From Frankia sp. RB7 (GTDB lineage Bacteria > Pseudomonadota > Alphaproteobacteria > Rhizobiales > Xanthobacteraceae), in the NCBI GenBank assembly GCA_030403585.1, contig JAUEPE010000008.1:62001-126000 (forward strand): a stretch of 64,000 bases of DNA, given 5' to 3'. Positions 1 to 9,228 of this stretch are shown here, one piece after another. Under the pieces are notes generated by a model. The model did not search any database and was not told where the DNA came from. It saw nothing but the letters and a program-made list of their open reading frames with translations. Position 1 is the first letter of the stretch. The number at the start of each line of letters is the position of its first letter. The position numbers were made by a program, and so were the translations under genes.

Positions 1-1
1 C

Positions 2-484
2 TTCGTGATCCGGCTGTCCAACGTCCAGATCGTGGTGGTCATCACCACCATCGTGTTGCTGGCGATCTTCACCTGGCTGGTCTCGCGCACACGGCTCGGG
101 CGCGACATGCGCGCCTGCGAGCAGGACCAGACCATGGCGGCGCTGCTCGGCGTCGACGTCGACCGCACCATCTCCATGACCTTCGTGATCGGCGCTGCGC
201 TCGCCGCGGTCGCCGGCCTGATGTACCTGCTCTACTACGGCCTGGTCGATTTCTTCATGGGCTTCGTCGCCGGCATCAAGGCCTTCACCGCCGCCGTGCT
301 CGGCGGCATCGGCTCGCTGCCCGGCGCCATGCTCGGCGGCCTCGCGATCGGCCTGATCGAGACGTTCTGGTCGGCCTATTTCTCGGTGGAGTACAAGGAC
401 GTCGCCGCGTTCTCGATCCTGATCGTCGTGCTGATCTTCATGCCGACCGGCCTGCTCGGCCGTCCCGAAGTCGAAAAAGTCTGA
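2..484 (+). CDS. livH: LivH, branched-chain amino acid ABC transporter permease (C-terminal part)
   Basis: The gene enters from outside the window, so only the last 160 codons are seen; the GTG at position 5 is an internal codon. The fragment has about four membrane segments and the cytoplasmic loop RDMRACEQDQTMAALLGVDV, typical of LivH permeases, which couples the permease to the ATPases. It ends with the family-like sequence FMPTGLLGRP. LivH and LivM form the inner-membrane channel of the high-affinity branched-chain amino acid importer. livM follows after 13 bases on the same strand, so the genes are cotranscribed. The amino acid specificity cannot be read from the sequence, and related HAAT transporters can take other amino acids or amides. 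Confidence 0.93.
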   Translation, partial: FVIRLSNVQIVVVITTIVLLAIFTWLVSRTRLGRDMRACEQDQTMAALLGVDVDRTISMTFVIGAALAAVAGLMYLLYYGLVDFFMGFVAGIKAFTAAVLGGIGSLPGAMLGGLAIGLIETFWSAYFSVEYKDVAAFSILIVVLIFMPTGLLGRPEVEKV

Positions 485-497
485 CGGATCGCCACGC

Positions 498-1823
498 GTG
501 ACAGTCACCCCGCACGAGACCACCAAAGCAAGTCGCACCGCCGACATCCCCTTCCTTCTGAAGACCGCTTTCATCAACGCGCTGATCGCGCTGGTGCTGT
601 TCTCGCTGATGATCGGCATTCGTACCGAGGCGGGCTCCGACGGCCAGCTCACTTATTGGACGCGCTTCGGCGACCTCGCTTCGATCGTCGCCGCGGTGTT
701 CGGCGGATCGATCGTGATCGAGCTGCTCAGGCAATGGATCGGCCCGACCGGCGCCGAGAAGCTGGTGCCGCCGGCCGTGCAGAGCGGGATATCGTTCATC
801 GGCCACTACCTCGCGCCGGCGCTCCTGATCTTCACGCTGCTGGTGCCCGTGATCTTCTATAACCAGCGCTACATCCTCGACCTCGCGATCCTCGTGCTCA
901 CCTATGTGATGCTGGGCTGGGGCCTCAACGTCGTGGTCGGGCTCGCGGGCCTGCTCGATCTCGGCTACGTCGCCTTCTACGCGGTCGGCGCCTATTCCTA
1001 CGGGCTGCTCGCCACCAGTTTCGGCTGGTCGTTCTGGATCTGCCTGCCGCTCGCCGGCATCCTTGCCGCGTTCTGGGGCGTGCTGCTCGGCTTCCCCGTA
1101 CTGCGCCTGCGCGGCGACTATCTCGCGATCGTGACGCTCGCCTTCGGCGAGATCATCCGTCTCGTCATCATCAACTGGCAGGATCTGACCGGTGGCCCGA
1201 ACGGCGTCTCCGGCATTCCCCGCCCCACCTTCTTCGGCATTCCGCTCGACAACAGCGACGACGGGTTGGCTGCAAAACTCGGCATCGAATACTCGCCGAC
1301 CCATCGCATCGTCTTCCTGTTCTATCTGATCCTGGCGCTGGCGCTGCTGACCAACTGGGTCACGATCCGCCTGCGCCGCCTGCCGATCGGCCGCGCCTGG
1401 GAGGCGCTGCGCGAGGACGAGGTCGCTTGCCGCGCGCTCGGGATCAACACCACGACTACCAAGCTCACGGCGTTCGCGACCGGCGCCATGTTCGGCGGCT
1501 TTGCCGGCGCGTTCTTCGCGACCCGCCAGGGTTTCATCAGCCCGGAATCCTTCACCTTCCAGGAATCGGCACTGGTGCTTGCCATCGTCGTGCTCGGCGG
1601 CATGGGTTCGCAGCTCGGCGTCGCGCTTGCGGCACTCACAATGATCGGCGGCTTCGAGCTGTTCCGCAGCCTCGAGAACTACCGCATGCTGGTGTTCGGC
1701 ATGGCGATGGTGCTGATCATGATCTGGCGGCCGCGCGGCATCATCGGCCATCGTGCTCCAACCGTGTATCTGACCAAGGCGCAGGCCATCTCCTCCGACC
1801 TCGTCAAGGAGGGGCACGGATGA
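498..1823 (+). CDS. livM: LivM, branched-chain amino acid ABC transporter permease
   Basis: This 441-residue protein starts at GTG and is the second channel subunit of the Liv importer. Residues 15-115 are a membrane-embedded N-terminal extension of the DUF3382 type, as in full-length LivM of E. coli and absent from shorter homologues. Residues 125-420 carry the permease core, including GWGLNVVVGLAGLLDLGYVAFYAVGAY-like sequence and the coupling loop around WEALREDEVACRALGI. The stop overlaps the livG start in an ATGA, so translation is coupled. The length and all family landmarks are intact. Confidence 0.95.
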   Translation: MTVTPHETTKASRTADIPFLLKTAFINALIALVLFSLMIGIRTEAGSDGQLTYWTRFGDLASIVAAVFGGSIVIELLRQWIGPTGAEKLVPPAVQSGISFIGHYLAPALLIFTLLVPVIFYNQRYILDLAILVLTYVMLGWGLNVVVGLAGLLDLGYVAFYAVGAYSYGLLATSFGWSFWICLPLAGILAAFWGVLLGFPVLRLRGDYLAIVTLAFGEIIRLVIINWQDLTGGPNGVSGIPRPTFFGIPLDNSDDGLAAKLGIEYSPTHRIVFLFYLILALALLTNWVTIRLRRLPIGRAWEALREDEVACRALGINTTTTKLTAFATGAMFGGFAGAFFATRQGFISPESFTFQESALVLAIVVLGGMGSQLGVALAALTMIGGFELFRSLENYRMLVFGMAMVLIMIWRPRGIIGHRAPTVYLTKAQAISSDLVKEGHG

Positions 1824-2653
1824 GCGGCGAGCCAATTCTCAGCGTCGAGCAACTCACCATGCGTTTCGGCGGCATCGTCGCCGTGCAGGACCTGTCGTTC
1901 GCGGCCGAGCGGAAAAAGATCACCGCGCTGATCGGGCCGAACGGCGCCGGCAAGACCACCGTCTTCAACTGCATCACCGGCTTCTACAAGCCGAGCGGCG
2001 GCGCCATCCGCCTCACCCATGACGATAGCCGGCAAATCGCGCTGGAGCGGCTCAACGATTTCCGCATCGCCAAGCAGGCCAAGGTCGCCCGCACCTTCCA
2101 GAACATCCGGCTGTTTCCCGGCATGACGGCGCTCGAGAACCTGATGGTGGCGCAGCACAATGCCCTGATGCGCGCCTCGGGCTTTACGTTTCTCGGCCTG
2201 ATCGGCGTCCCCACCTATCGCGACGCCGAGAAGCAGGCGATCGCGCTCGCCACCGACTGGCTCAAGCGGATCAATCTGCTCGACCGCGCCGATGACGCCG
2301 CCGGCAATCTTGCTTATGGCGACCAGCGCCGGCTCGAGATCGCGCGCGCGATGTGCACCGGGCCCGCGCTGCTCTGCCTGGACGAGCCGGCCGCCGGCCT
2401 CAATGCGCGCGAGAGCGCCGCGCTCAGCGAGCTTTTGCTGTCGATCCGCAACGAGCTCGGTACCTCGATCCTCCTGATCGAACACGACATGTCGGTGGTC
2501 ATGGAAATCTCCGACCACATCGTGGTGATGGACCATGGCGTGAAGATCGCGGAAGGATCGCCCCGCGCGGTCCGCGACGATCCCAAGGTGATTGCCGCCT
2601 ATCTCGGCACCGACGAGGAAGAGGCTGTGGCCGTGATGGAGAGCGGGTCGTGA
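1820..2653 (+). CDS. livG: LivG, branched-chain amino acid ABC transporter ATPase
   Basis: This 277-residue cytoplasmic ABC ATPase helps power the LivHM channel. It has Walker A GPNGAGKT at about residues 39-46, a Q-loop region RTFQNIRLF, the LivG-type signature AYGDQRRLEIARAM in place of canonical LSGGQ, Walker B LLCLDEP, and the switch region IEHDM. The extended C-terminus after VMDHGVKIAEG is the LivG-specific tail. The gene overlaps livM at its start, and its stop overlaps the GTG start of livF, so all three are translationally coupled. Confidence 0.96.
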   Translation: MSGEPILSVEQLTMRFGGIVAVQDLSFAAERKKITALIGPNGAGKTTVFNCITGFYKPSGGAIRLTHDDSRQIALERLNDFRIAKQAKVARTFQNIRLFPGMTALENLMVAQHNALMRASGFTFLGLIGVPTYRDAEKQAIALATDWLKRINLLDRADDAAGNLAYGDQRRLEIARAMCTGPALLCLDEPAAGLNARESAALSELLLSIRNELGTSILLIEHDMSVVMEISDHIVVMDHGVKIAEGSPRAVRDDPKVIAAYLGTDEEEAVAVMESGS

Positions 2654-3393
2654 CGTCCGCCCCCACTCCCCTGCTCGCAATTCGCAGCTTGCGCGCCGCC
2701 TACGGCAAGATCGAGGCGCTGAAGGGCGTCGACGTCGAGATCAATGCCGGTGAGATCGTGGCGCTGATCGGCGCCAACGGCGCCGGCAAATCCACGCTGA
2801 TGATGACGATCTTCGGCAAGCCACGCGCCCGCGCCGGCCAGATCCTGTACGAAGGCCGCGACATCACCGACGTCCCCACCCACGAGATCGCGCACTTGCG
2901 CATCGCGCAGTCACCGGAAGGCCGCCGCATCTTTCCGCGCATGAGCGTGGCGGAAAACCTCCAGATGGGCGCGGACGCCACCGAATGCACCGATGCGGAG
3001 CGCGAGGCGACGCTGGAGCGCGTGTTCACGCTATTTCCGCGGCTGAAGGAGCGATACGTCCAGCGCGGCGGCACGCTGTCCGGCGGCGAGCAGCAGATGC
3101 TGGCGATCGGGCGCGCCCTGATGAGCCGCCCGCGCCTGCTCCTGCTCGACGAACCCTCGCTCGGGCTGGCGCCACTGATCGCCCGCCAGATATTCGACGC
3201 CATCCGCACTTTGAACCGGCAGGATGGACTGACCGTCCTGATCGTCGAGCAGAACGCCAACCATGCGCTGAAGCTCGCCCATCGCGGCTATGTCATGGTC
3301 AATGGCCTGATCACGCTGGCCGGAACCGGCACCGAGTTGCTGCAGCGCCCCGAGATTCGTGCCGCCTATCTCGAAGGCGGCCGACACGGCTGA
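2650..3393 (+). CDS. livF: LivF, branched-chain amino acid ABC transporter ATPase
   Basis: This 247-residue ATPase is the partner of LivG. The start is the GTG overlapping the livG stop in GTGA, because the protein then begins just before the first beta strand of the nucleotide-binding domain. It has Walker A GANGAGKST, the Q-loop and PEGRRIFPRMSV stretch diagnostic of LivF, a canonical signature LSGGEQQML, and Walker B LLLLDEPSLGLAP. Together with LivG it forms the heterodimeric motor. The binding protein gene follows 148 bases downstream. Confidence 0.96.
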   Translation: MTSAPTPLLAIRSLRAAYGKIEALKGVDVEINAGEIVALIGANGAGKSTLMMTIFGKPRARAGQILYEGRDITDVPTHEIAHLRIAQSPEGRRIFPRMSVAENLQMGADATECTDAEREATLERVFTLFPRLKERYVQRGGTLSGGEQQMLAIGRALMSRPRLLLLDEPSLGLAPLIARQIFDAIRTLNRQDGLTVLIVEQNANHALKLAHRGYVMVNGLITLAGTGTELLQRPEIRAAYLEGGRHG

Positions 3394-3483
3394 CCGGGCC
3401 GAAGTGCGGTCGAATGTGGCGAATTTCGCCGCAGTGCCCGTATTTTGCCGGTGACTTCTCCCGGGATTCATTCAAGAATGGCG

Positions 3484-3497
3484 CCGGTTTGAACCGG
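3484..3497. promoter_or_regulatory. Palindrome in the livF - binding protein gap
   Basis: The 148-base gap between livF and the binding protein gene holds a short palindrome with arms CCGGTT and AACCGG around TG. It lies about 45 bases before the ATG, so it could be an operator or a small mRNA structure that adjusts expression of the abundant binding protein relative to the permease genes. No convincing -35/-10 pair is visible. Its function is inferred from position only. Confidence 0.25.
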
Positions 3498-3541
3498 GCC
3501 AACCCGGCAACTTCCACAGGCGATCACCCACGAGGTATCTC

Positions 3542-4660
3542 ATGAAATCACTGAAGCTCATCGGTCTGGCATTCGGCGCTTCGATCGCGCTGTCGAGCGC
3601 GGCATTCGCGCAGGATGTCACCATCGCAGTCGCAGGCCCGATGACAGGCACGGAGTCCGCATTCGGCCGGCAGATGAAGAACGGCGCCGAGATGGCCGTG
3701 GCTGATATCAACGCCGCCGGCGGCGTCAACGGCAAGAAGCTCGCGCTCAACGTCGAGGACGATGCCTGCGATCCCAAGCAGGCGCGCTCGGTCGCCGAGA
3801 AGATCGCTGGGGCCAAGATCCCGTTCGTGGCCGGGCATTATTGCTCGTCGTCGTCGATCCCGGCGTCGGAAGCCTATGCCGACGGCAACGTGCTCGAGAT
3901 TACACCTGCGTCGACCAACCCGCTCTTCACCGAGCGCAAGCTCTGGAACGTGGCGCGCGTCTGCGGCCGTGACGATCAGCAGGGCCTGATCGCGGCGCAG
4001 TACATCGCCAAGAACTTCAAGGGCAAGAACATCGCGATCCTCAACGACAAGACCACCTACGGCAAGGGTCTGGCGGACGAGACCAAGAAGGCCCTCAACA
4101 AGGCGGGCGTCACCGAGAAGATGTACGAGTCCTACAACAAGGGCGACAAGGACTTCAACGCGATCGTCTCGCGCCTGAAGCGTGACAACATCGATCTCGT
4201 CTATGTCGGCGGCTACCACCAGGAAAGCGGCTTGATCCTGCGCCAGATGCGCGACCAGGGCCTCAAGACGATCCTGATGGCCGGCGACGCGCTTGCCGAC
4301 AAGGAGTACGCCTCCATCACCGGCCCTGCCGGCGAAGGCACGCTTTTCACCTTCGGTCCCGATCCGCGCAACAAGCCGACCGCGAAGAAGATCGTCGATG
4401 CCTTCAAGGCCAAGAACATCGACCCCGAGGGCTACACGCTCTACACCTACGCAGCGATGCAGGTCTGGACGCAGGCAGCCAAGAAGGCCGGCACCACCGA
4501 CGCCAAGAAGGTCATGGAAGCGATGAAGGCCGGCAAGTGGGACACCGTGATCGGCCCGATCGAGTATGACGCCAAGGGCGACATCAAGCAGCTCGACTAC
4601 GTCGTCTACAAGTGGGACGCCAAGGGCAACTACGCCGAGATCAAGGGCAACGGCACCTGA
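3542..4660 (+). CDS. livK: Periplasmic branched-chain amino acid binding protein (LivK/LivJ family)
   Basis: This 372-residue protein has a Sec signal peptide, with a hydrophobic stretch at residues 8-20 and probable cleavage after AFA at about residue 23. The mature part is a type I periplasmic binding protein of the Leu/Ile/Val family: it opens with VTIAVAGPMTG, then NGAEMAVADINAAGG, the loop around HYCSSSSIPAS that contacts the ligand, and DKTTYGKGLADE. A good ribosome site (GAGG) precedes the ATG. It delivers substrate to LivHMGF and is the last gene before a strong terminator. The exact ligand (leucine, isoleucine, valine or another amino acid) is not readable. Confidence 0.93.
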   Translation: MKSLKLIGLAFGASIALSSAAFAQDVTIAVAGPMTGTESAFGRQMKNGAEMAVADINAAGGVNGKKLALNVEDDACDPKQARSVAEKIAGAKIPFVAGHYCSSSSIPASEAYADGNVLEITPASTNPLFTERKLWNVARVCGRDDQQGLIAAQYIAKNFKGKNIAILNDKTTYGKGLADETKKALNKAGVTEKMYESYNKGDKDFNAIVSRLKRDNIDLVYVGGYHQESGLILRQMRDQGLKTILMAGDALADKEYASITGPAGEGTLFTFGPDPRNKPTAKKIVDAFKAKNIDPEGYTLYTYAAMQVWTQAAKKAGTTDAKKVMEAMKAGKWDTVIGPIEYDAKGDIKQLDYVVYKWDAKGNYAEIKGNGT

Positions 4661-4695
4661 GACAGGACGCCTGACCCTTTAACCAGACAGACGTC

Positions 4696-4726
4696 AACGC
4701 CCCGGTTCGCCGGGGCGTTTTCTTTT
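4696..4726 (+). terminator. Rho-independent terminator of the liv operon
   Basis: A perfect 10-bp stem (AACGCCCCGG with CCGGGGCGTT) closes a stable TTCG tetraloop and runs into TTTCTTTT. It begins 36 bases after the binding protein stop and ends just before the convergent response regulator gene. It is the clearest intrinsic terminator in the window. Confidence 0.93.
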
Positions 4727-4735
4727 GCAGTCCGA

Positions 4736-5122
4736 TCAAACGGCTGCGGACAATTCGCCGCCCGCAGCCTCTTGCGCCTTCCGGAGCGCTTGCAGCAGGT
4801 CGTTCGGCCGAAACGGCTTTTGCAGACAGACCACGCCGTCAAGGCCGGGCGCCTCGCCGATGAAGTCCAGCGCCGTCATGCCTGATACCGCCACGATCGG
4901 AAATCCGGGGACCCGCTCGCGGATAGCGGCCATGACCTCGATACCGCTGGTGTCAGCCAGGAAAATGTCGACCATCGCTGCGTCGAAAACGTTCTCGTCG
5001 AAGGCCTTCAGGCCGGCCGCGCCGCTCTCCGCTTCAACTACGTCATAACGGTTGACCCGAAGGACGATCGAGACCATGGCGCGGACGTCCTTCTGGTCGT
5101 CGACAACAAGGACACGGGGCAT
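4736..5122 (-). CDS. Single-domain response regulator (CheY-like receiver)
   Basis: This 128-residue protein is a receiver domain with no output domain. The acidic pair follows VLVVDD, the phospho-acceptor aspartate is in AMVDIFL, the threonine/serine switch is in IVAVSG, and the conserved lysine is in LQKPF. I chose the ATG at 5122 because GGGAG sits 7-8 bases upstream; an in-frame ATG at 5143 has no ribosome site. The gene is divergent from the hybrid kinase at 5317, with about 195 bases between them. It probably acts as a phosphorelay intermediate or regulates by protein contact, possibly with that kinase; this pairing is inferred from position. Confidence 0.88.
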   Translation of the reverse strand: MPRVLVVDDQKDVRAMVSIVLRVNRYDVVEAESGAAGLKAFDENVFDAAMVDIFLADTSGIEVMAAIRERVPGFPIVAVSGMTALDFIGEAPGLDGVVCLQKPFRPNDLLQALRKAQEAAGGELSAAV

Positions 5123-5316
5123 GGGAACAACTCCCGGATTCATATCATTAATTGGTTCAATTCAACGGCGACGTGCGCCAAGGCAGTATGGGTCGATCCA
5201 GTAAAGCCAACCTTACCGATTCCCTATTCCGATTTCCTGTCCAAGTTAAGTAAGCTGTAACCCTCGGTTGAGTCGCGGGCGAGTGCCCCCAAGACACGCG
5301 CCCGGAGCCGGCTACC

Positions 5317-8166
5317 ATGAAGACCAAGGCCAGCCGGCTAACGAAGTCATGTGGACTGCCCATGCCGACCCAGCGAGAGGTCAACGTGCACGCAAAGACC
5401 GACCGAAGCACCTTCCTTTCGACCTTACCGGCCACGCACAGCGATCGCACTGCAGCATTGGCAATCGTCGCCATCTCCGCGATCCTGTTCGCGCTGGCTG
5501 TCCCCTTCGCAGGCAAGCCGCTGATCGAGGTGCCGGCCTTCGTGGCCAGCTACCAATCGGCGCTCGCCGTCAGTGATATCATCACCGCGGTTCTGCTGCT
5601 GTCGCAATTCGCAGTGCTGCGAAGCCGTGCGCTGTTGCTGCTGTCGACCGGGTATCTGTTCACCGCGGCAGCCGCGGTAACCCACGCCCTCACCTTCCCA
5701 GGGCTGTTCGCACCGACCGGGCTGTTGGGCGCGAGCTCGCAGACCACGGTCTGGCTCTACATGATCTGGCACGGGGGGTTCCCGCTGTTCGTGCTGGCCT
5801 ATGGCTGGCTCAAGGACGGCAACGGCGGCAACAGGATCGAAGGACCGACCGGGCGTCCCATCGTGCTCGCCGTCCTCGGCGTGATCGTCGCGATGGTCGT
5901 CATCGCCTGGATCGTCACGGCGCAGCACGATCTGCTGCCGGTCCTGCTCAGGGACGGCCGCTACACCAACACCATGATCGGCGTGGTGTCGTTCGTCTGG
6001 TCCTTGAGTTTCGCCGCGCTGATCACGCTTTGGTTCCGCAAGCCGCATACGGTGATCGACGTCTGGCTGATGGTCACGATGTGCGCCTGGCTGTTCGACA
6101 TCGCGCTGTCGGCGATCGTCAACGTGGCCCGCTACGATCTCGGATTCTATGTCGGCCGGTTCTATGGCCTCTGCGCCGCGAGCTTCGTGCTCGCCGTGCT
6201 CCTGATCGAGAATGTCCGCCTCCAGGCGCACACGGTGGGCCTCGTCGGTCGGTTGCGCGAACAGTCGGCGTCCGACCGCGACTACTACGGCAAACGCCTC
6301 GCGCTCTACGGCGCCGTCGTCGAATCCTCCAACGATGCGATCATCACCGAGTCGCTCGACGGTATCATTACCGGCTGGAACAAGGCTGCCGAGCACCTGT
6401 TCGGCTATTCGGCCGCCGAGGCCGTCGGCCAGTCGATCTACCTCGTGGTGCCGGAGGACCGGCGGGCCGAAGCCAGAGGCATTCTCAACCGCATCAGCAG
6501 CAACGAGTCGATCGCGCAGCACGAGACGGTGCGCATCTGCAAGGACGGCCGTCGGCTCGACGTCGTCCTGAACGTCTCGCCGCTACGATCGGACAGCGGG
6601 CAGATCATCGGCGCATCCAAGATCGCCCACGACATCACCGAGGAAAAGCAAGCGCGCGAGAAGCTGCGCCGCGAGACCGAGGAACGCCAGCGCATCTTCG
6701 AAACCTCGCGCGACCTGATCCTTGTCACCGACGGTTTTGGCAATTTCATCCAGGTCAGCCCAAGCGTGAAGGACATTCTCGGCTTGAGCCCGGAGGACAT
6801 GATCGGGCACAGCGCGACCGACTTCATCCATCCCGACGACCTCGAGAATACGCGCAGCGAGATGCGCGCCGCGCGCCGCGGCCAGACCAAGCGCAGCTTC
6901 GAGGCGCGCTACTATCATGATGACGGCCACGAGGTCACGCTGAACTGGATGGGCACCTGGTCGGAGCCGGTAAAGCGCCATTTCTTCATCGGCCGCGACC
7001 TCACCGAGAAGCAGGCTGCGGAGGCCCAGTTCCGGCAAGTCCAGAAGATGGACTCGATCGGCCAGCTGACCGGCGGCGTCGCCCACGATTTCAACAATGT
7101 GCTCACCGTCATCACCGGCACGATCGGCATCTTGGCGGATGCGGTCGCCGACCGGCCCGACCTCGCCGCCATCACCAAGCTGATCGACGATGCCGCCGAG
7201 CGCGGCGCGCAACTGACCAAGCATCTGCTCGCCTTCGCCCGCAAGCAGCCGCTTCAGCCGCGCGAGATCGACGTCAATGCGCTGACGCTCGAGGCGGCCA
7301 AGCTGCTGCACCCGACACTCGGCGAGCAGATCTCCATCATGCCGCAGCTCACGGAGGATGCCTGGCCCGCTCTGATCGATCCGGGCCAGCTCTCCACCGC
7401 GATCCTCAATCTTGCGCTGAACGCGCGCGATGCCATGCCCGACGGCGGCACGCTGGTGCTTGAGACTCGCAACATCTTTCTCGACGACGGCTATGCCAGC
7501 ATGAATCCCGACGTCGTCGCCGGCAATTACGTGATGATCGCGGTAAGCGACACCGGCTCGGGCATTCCGGCGGCCCTGATCGAGCGGGTGTTCGATCCCT
7601 TCTTCACTACCAAGGAAGTCGGCAAGGGCACCGGCCTCGGTCTCAGCATGGTGTTCGGCTTCGTCAAGCAATCCGGAGGCCACATCAAGATCTACAGCGA
7701 GGAAGGCCACGGCACGAGCGTGAAGATCTACCTGCCGCGCTCCACCGGTGTGCAGGAGACCGAGTACGAGGCGCTCCAGAACGTGCCCATCACAGGTGGC
7801 GACGAGAGAATCCTCGTCGTCGAGGACGACGCGCTGGTGCGGCAGTATGTCATGACCCAGGTCAAGAGCCTCGGCTATACCGCGCTCGAAGCGGCCAACG
7901 CCGCCGAAGCCCTCGTCATCATCGATGCCGACAAGGACATCGACCTGCTCTTCACCGACGTCATCATGCCCGGCAACATGAACGGCCGCCAGCTCGCCGA
8001 CGAGGCGGCGCGGCGGCGCCCCGACCTGAAGACGCTGTTCACCTCGGGCTACACCGAAAACGCCATCGTCCATCACGGCCGGCTCGATTCCGGCGTGCTG
8101 CTGCTGGCAAAGCCCTACCGCAAGTCGGAGCTCGCCAAGATGCTCAGGACGGCGCTGGCGAGTTGA
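5317..8166 (+). CDS. MASE4-PAS-PAS hybrid histidine kinase
   Basis: This 949-residue inner-membrane sensor begins with about eight hydrophobic segments (residues 45-300) that resemble the MASE4 membrane sensor domain. Two PAS domains follow, starting near residues 331 and 458. The HisKA phosphorylation site is His590 in GGVAHDFNN, a subclass typical of rhizobial hybrid kinases. The ATPase domain has an N box near residue 697 and DTGSGIP near 743. A C-terminal receiver has its phospho-acceptor at Asp881 in FTDVIMPG. The start has GGAG 10 bases upstream, and an in-frame ATG at 5362 is possible. A single-domain receiver gene lies divergently upstream and may share the relay. The signal is unknown. 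Confidence 0.92.
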   Translation: MKTKASRLTKSCGLPMPTQREVNVHAKTDRSTFLSTLPATHSDRTAALAIVAISAILFALAVPFAGKPLIEVPAFVASYQSALAVSDIITAVLLLSQFAVLRSRALLLLSTGYLFTAAAAVTHALTFPGLFAPTGLLGASSQTTVWLYMIWHGGFPLFVLAYGWLKDGNGGNRIEGPTGRPIVLAVLGVIVAMVVIAWIVTAQHDLLPVLLRDGRYTNTMIGVVSFVWSLSFAALITLWFRKPHTVIDVWLMVTMCAWLFDIALSAIVNVARYDLGFYVGRFYGLCAASFVLAVLLIENVRLQAHTVGLVGRLREQSASDRDYYGKRLALYGAVVESSNDAIITESLDGIITGWNKAAEHLFGYSAAEAVGQSIYLVVPEDRRAEARGILNRISSNESIAQHETVRICKDGRRLDVVLNVSPLRSDSGQIIGASKIAHDITEEKQAREKLRRETEERQRIFETSRDLILVTDGFGNFIQVSPSVKDILGLSPEDMIGHSATDFIHPDDLENTRSEMRAARRGQTKRSFEARYYHDDGHEVTLNWMGTWSEPVKRHFFIGRDLTEKQAAEAQFRQVQKMDSIGQLTGGVAHDFNNVLTVITGTIGILADAVADRPDLAAITKLIDDAAERGAQLTKHLLAFARKQPLQPREIDVNALTLEAAKLLHPTLGEQISIMPQLTEDAWPALIDPGQLSTAILNLALNARDAMPDGGTLVLETRNIFLDDGYASMNPDVVAGNYVMIAVSDTGSGIPAALIERVFDPFFTTKEVGKGTGLGLSMVFGFVKQSGGHIKIYSEEGHGTSVKIYLPRSTGVQETEYEALQNVPITGGDERILVVEDDALVRQYVMTQVKSLGYTALEAANAAEALVIIDADKDIDLLFTDVIMPGNMNGRQLADEAARRRPDLKTLFTSGYTENAIVHHGRLDSGVLLLAKPYRKSELAKMLRTALAS

Positions 8167-8217
8167 GCGTACGGCTCGCCTGCGCTATCGCTGAGGCGAT
8201 GCAGCGGAGTGCCGTCC

Positions 8218-9213
8218 TTGAAAAACCTCCTCACCGATATCGCCGGCGTCCGCGTCGGCCACGCCCATGACGCAAAACTCGCTTCGGGCACGACGGCGAT
8301 CGTGTTCGACCAGCCGGCGGTGGCGGCGATCGACGTTCGCGGCGGCGGTCCCGGCACGCGCGAGGACACGTTGCTGGACCTTGCGAGCACACAGGATCGC
8401 GTCGATGCGATCGCGCTGTCCGGCGGTTCCGCCTTCGGGATCGAGGCCGGCGGCGGCGTGCAAGCCTGGCTCGTCGAACAAGGCCGCGGTCTCAATATCC
8501 GCGGCGCGCTGATCCCACTGGTGCCGGGTGCGATCCTGTTCGACCTGCTCAACGGCGGCGACAAGGCGTGGGGCCGCTTCGCGCCCTATCGCGATCTCGG
8601 CTACGCAGCTGCTGTCTCCGCCGGCACAGAGTTCGCGCTCGGCAGCGTTGGCGCCGGCTTCGGTGCCACCACCGCGACGTTCAAGGGCGGGCTCGGCTCG
8701 GCGTCCGCCGTCACCAGCAGCGGGATCACAGTCGCGGCGCTCATCGCCGTCAATGCGGTTGGCAGCGCCACCGTCGGCGACGGACTGTGGTTCTGGGCAG
8801 CGCCGTTCGAGGTCGACGGCGAGTTCGGCGGCCGCGGACTGCCTGACAAATTCACCAACGACATGCTCAGGATGCGCATCAAGGGTGGTCCCGCCGTAAC
8901 CGAGCGCGAAAACACCACGATCGGCGCCGTCGTCACAGACGCGGTGCTGACCAGGCCCCAGGCCAAGCGGCTGGCGATGATCGCGCATACCGGCTTCGCG
9001 CGCGCGATCTATCCGGTGCATGCCCCGACCGATGGTGATGTACTGTTTGCCGCCGCGACATGCGCGAAGCCAATCGATCCGATCGTCGGCCTCACCGAGC
9101 TCGGCATGGTCGCCGCCAACGTCGTCGCGCGCGCGATCGCACGCGGCATCTACAGCGCGACCGCGCTGCCGTTCCCGGGCGCGCAGCCGGCGTGGAAGGA
9201 CCGGTTTGGCTAG
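8218..9213 (+). CDS. P1-family self-processing N-terminal nucleophile peptidase (DmpA/NylC type)
   Basis: Members of this family are aminopeptidases or amidases that mature by cutting themselves before a catalytic Ser or Thr. The protein opens with the family sequence LTDIAGVRVGHA and carries GGGPGTRED and SGGSAFG. The predicted cleavage is between Asn232 and Thr233 in ERENTTIGAVVTDA, where the new N-terminal Thr becomes the nucleophile as in NylC. I favour the TTG at 8218, which has GCGGAG 8 bases upstream; a GTG at 8209 would add three residues but overlaps that ribosome site. It lies 51 bases after the hybrid kinase, so cotranscription is possible. The natural substrate is unknown. Confidence 0.85.
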   Translation: MKNLLTDIAGVRVGHAHDAKLASGTTAIVFDQPAVAAIDVRGGGPGTREDTLLDLASTQDRVDAIALSGGSAFGIEAGGGVQAWLVEQGRGLNIRGALIPLVPGAILFDLLNGGDKAWGRFAPYRDLGYAAAVSAGTEFALGSVGAGFGATTATFKGGLGSASAVTSSGITVAALIAVNAVGSATVGDGLWFWAAPFEVDGEFGGRGLPDKFTNDMLRMRIKGGPAVTERENTTIGAVVTDAVLTRPQAKRLAMIAHTGFARAIYPVHAPTDGDVLFAAATCAKPIDPIVGLTELGMVAANVVARAIARGIYSATALPFPGAQPAWKDRFG

Positions 9214-9228
9214 GGCTTCTGAGCGCGC

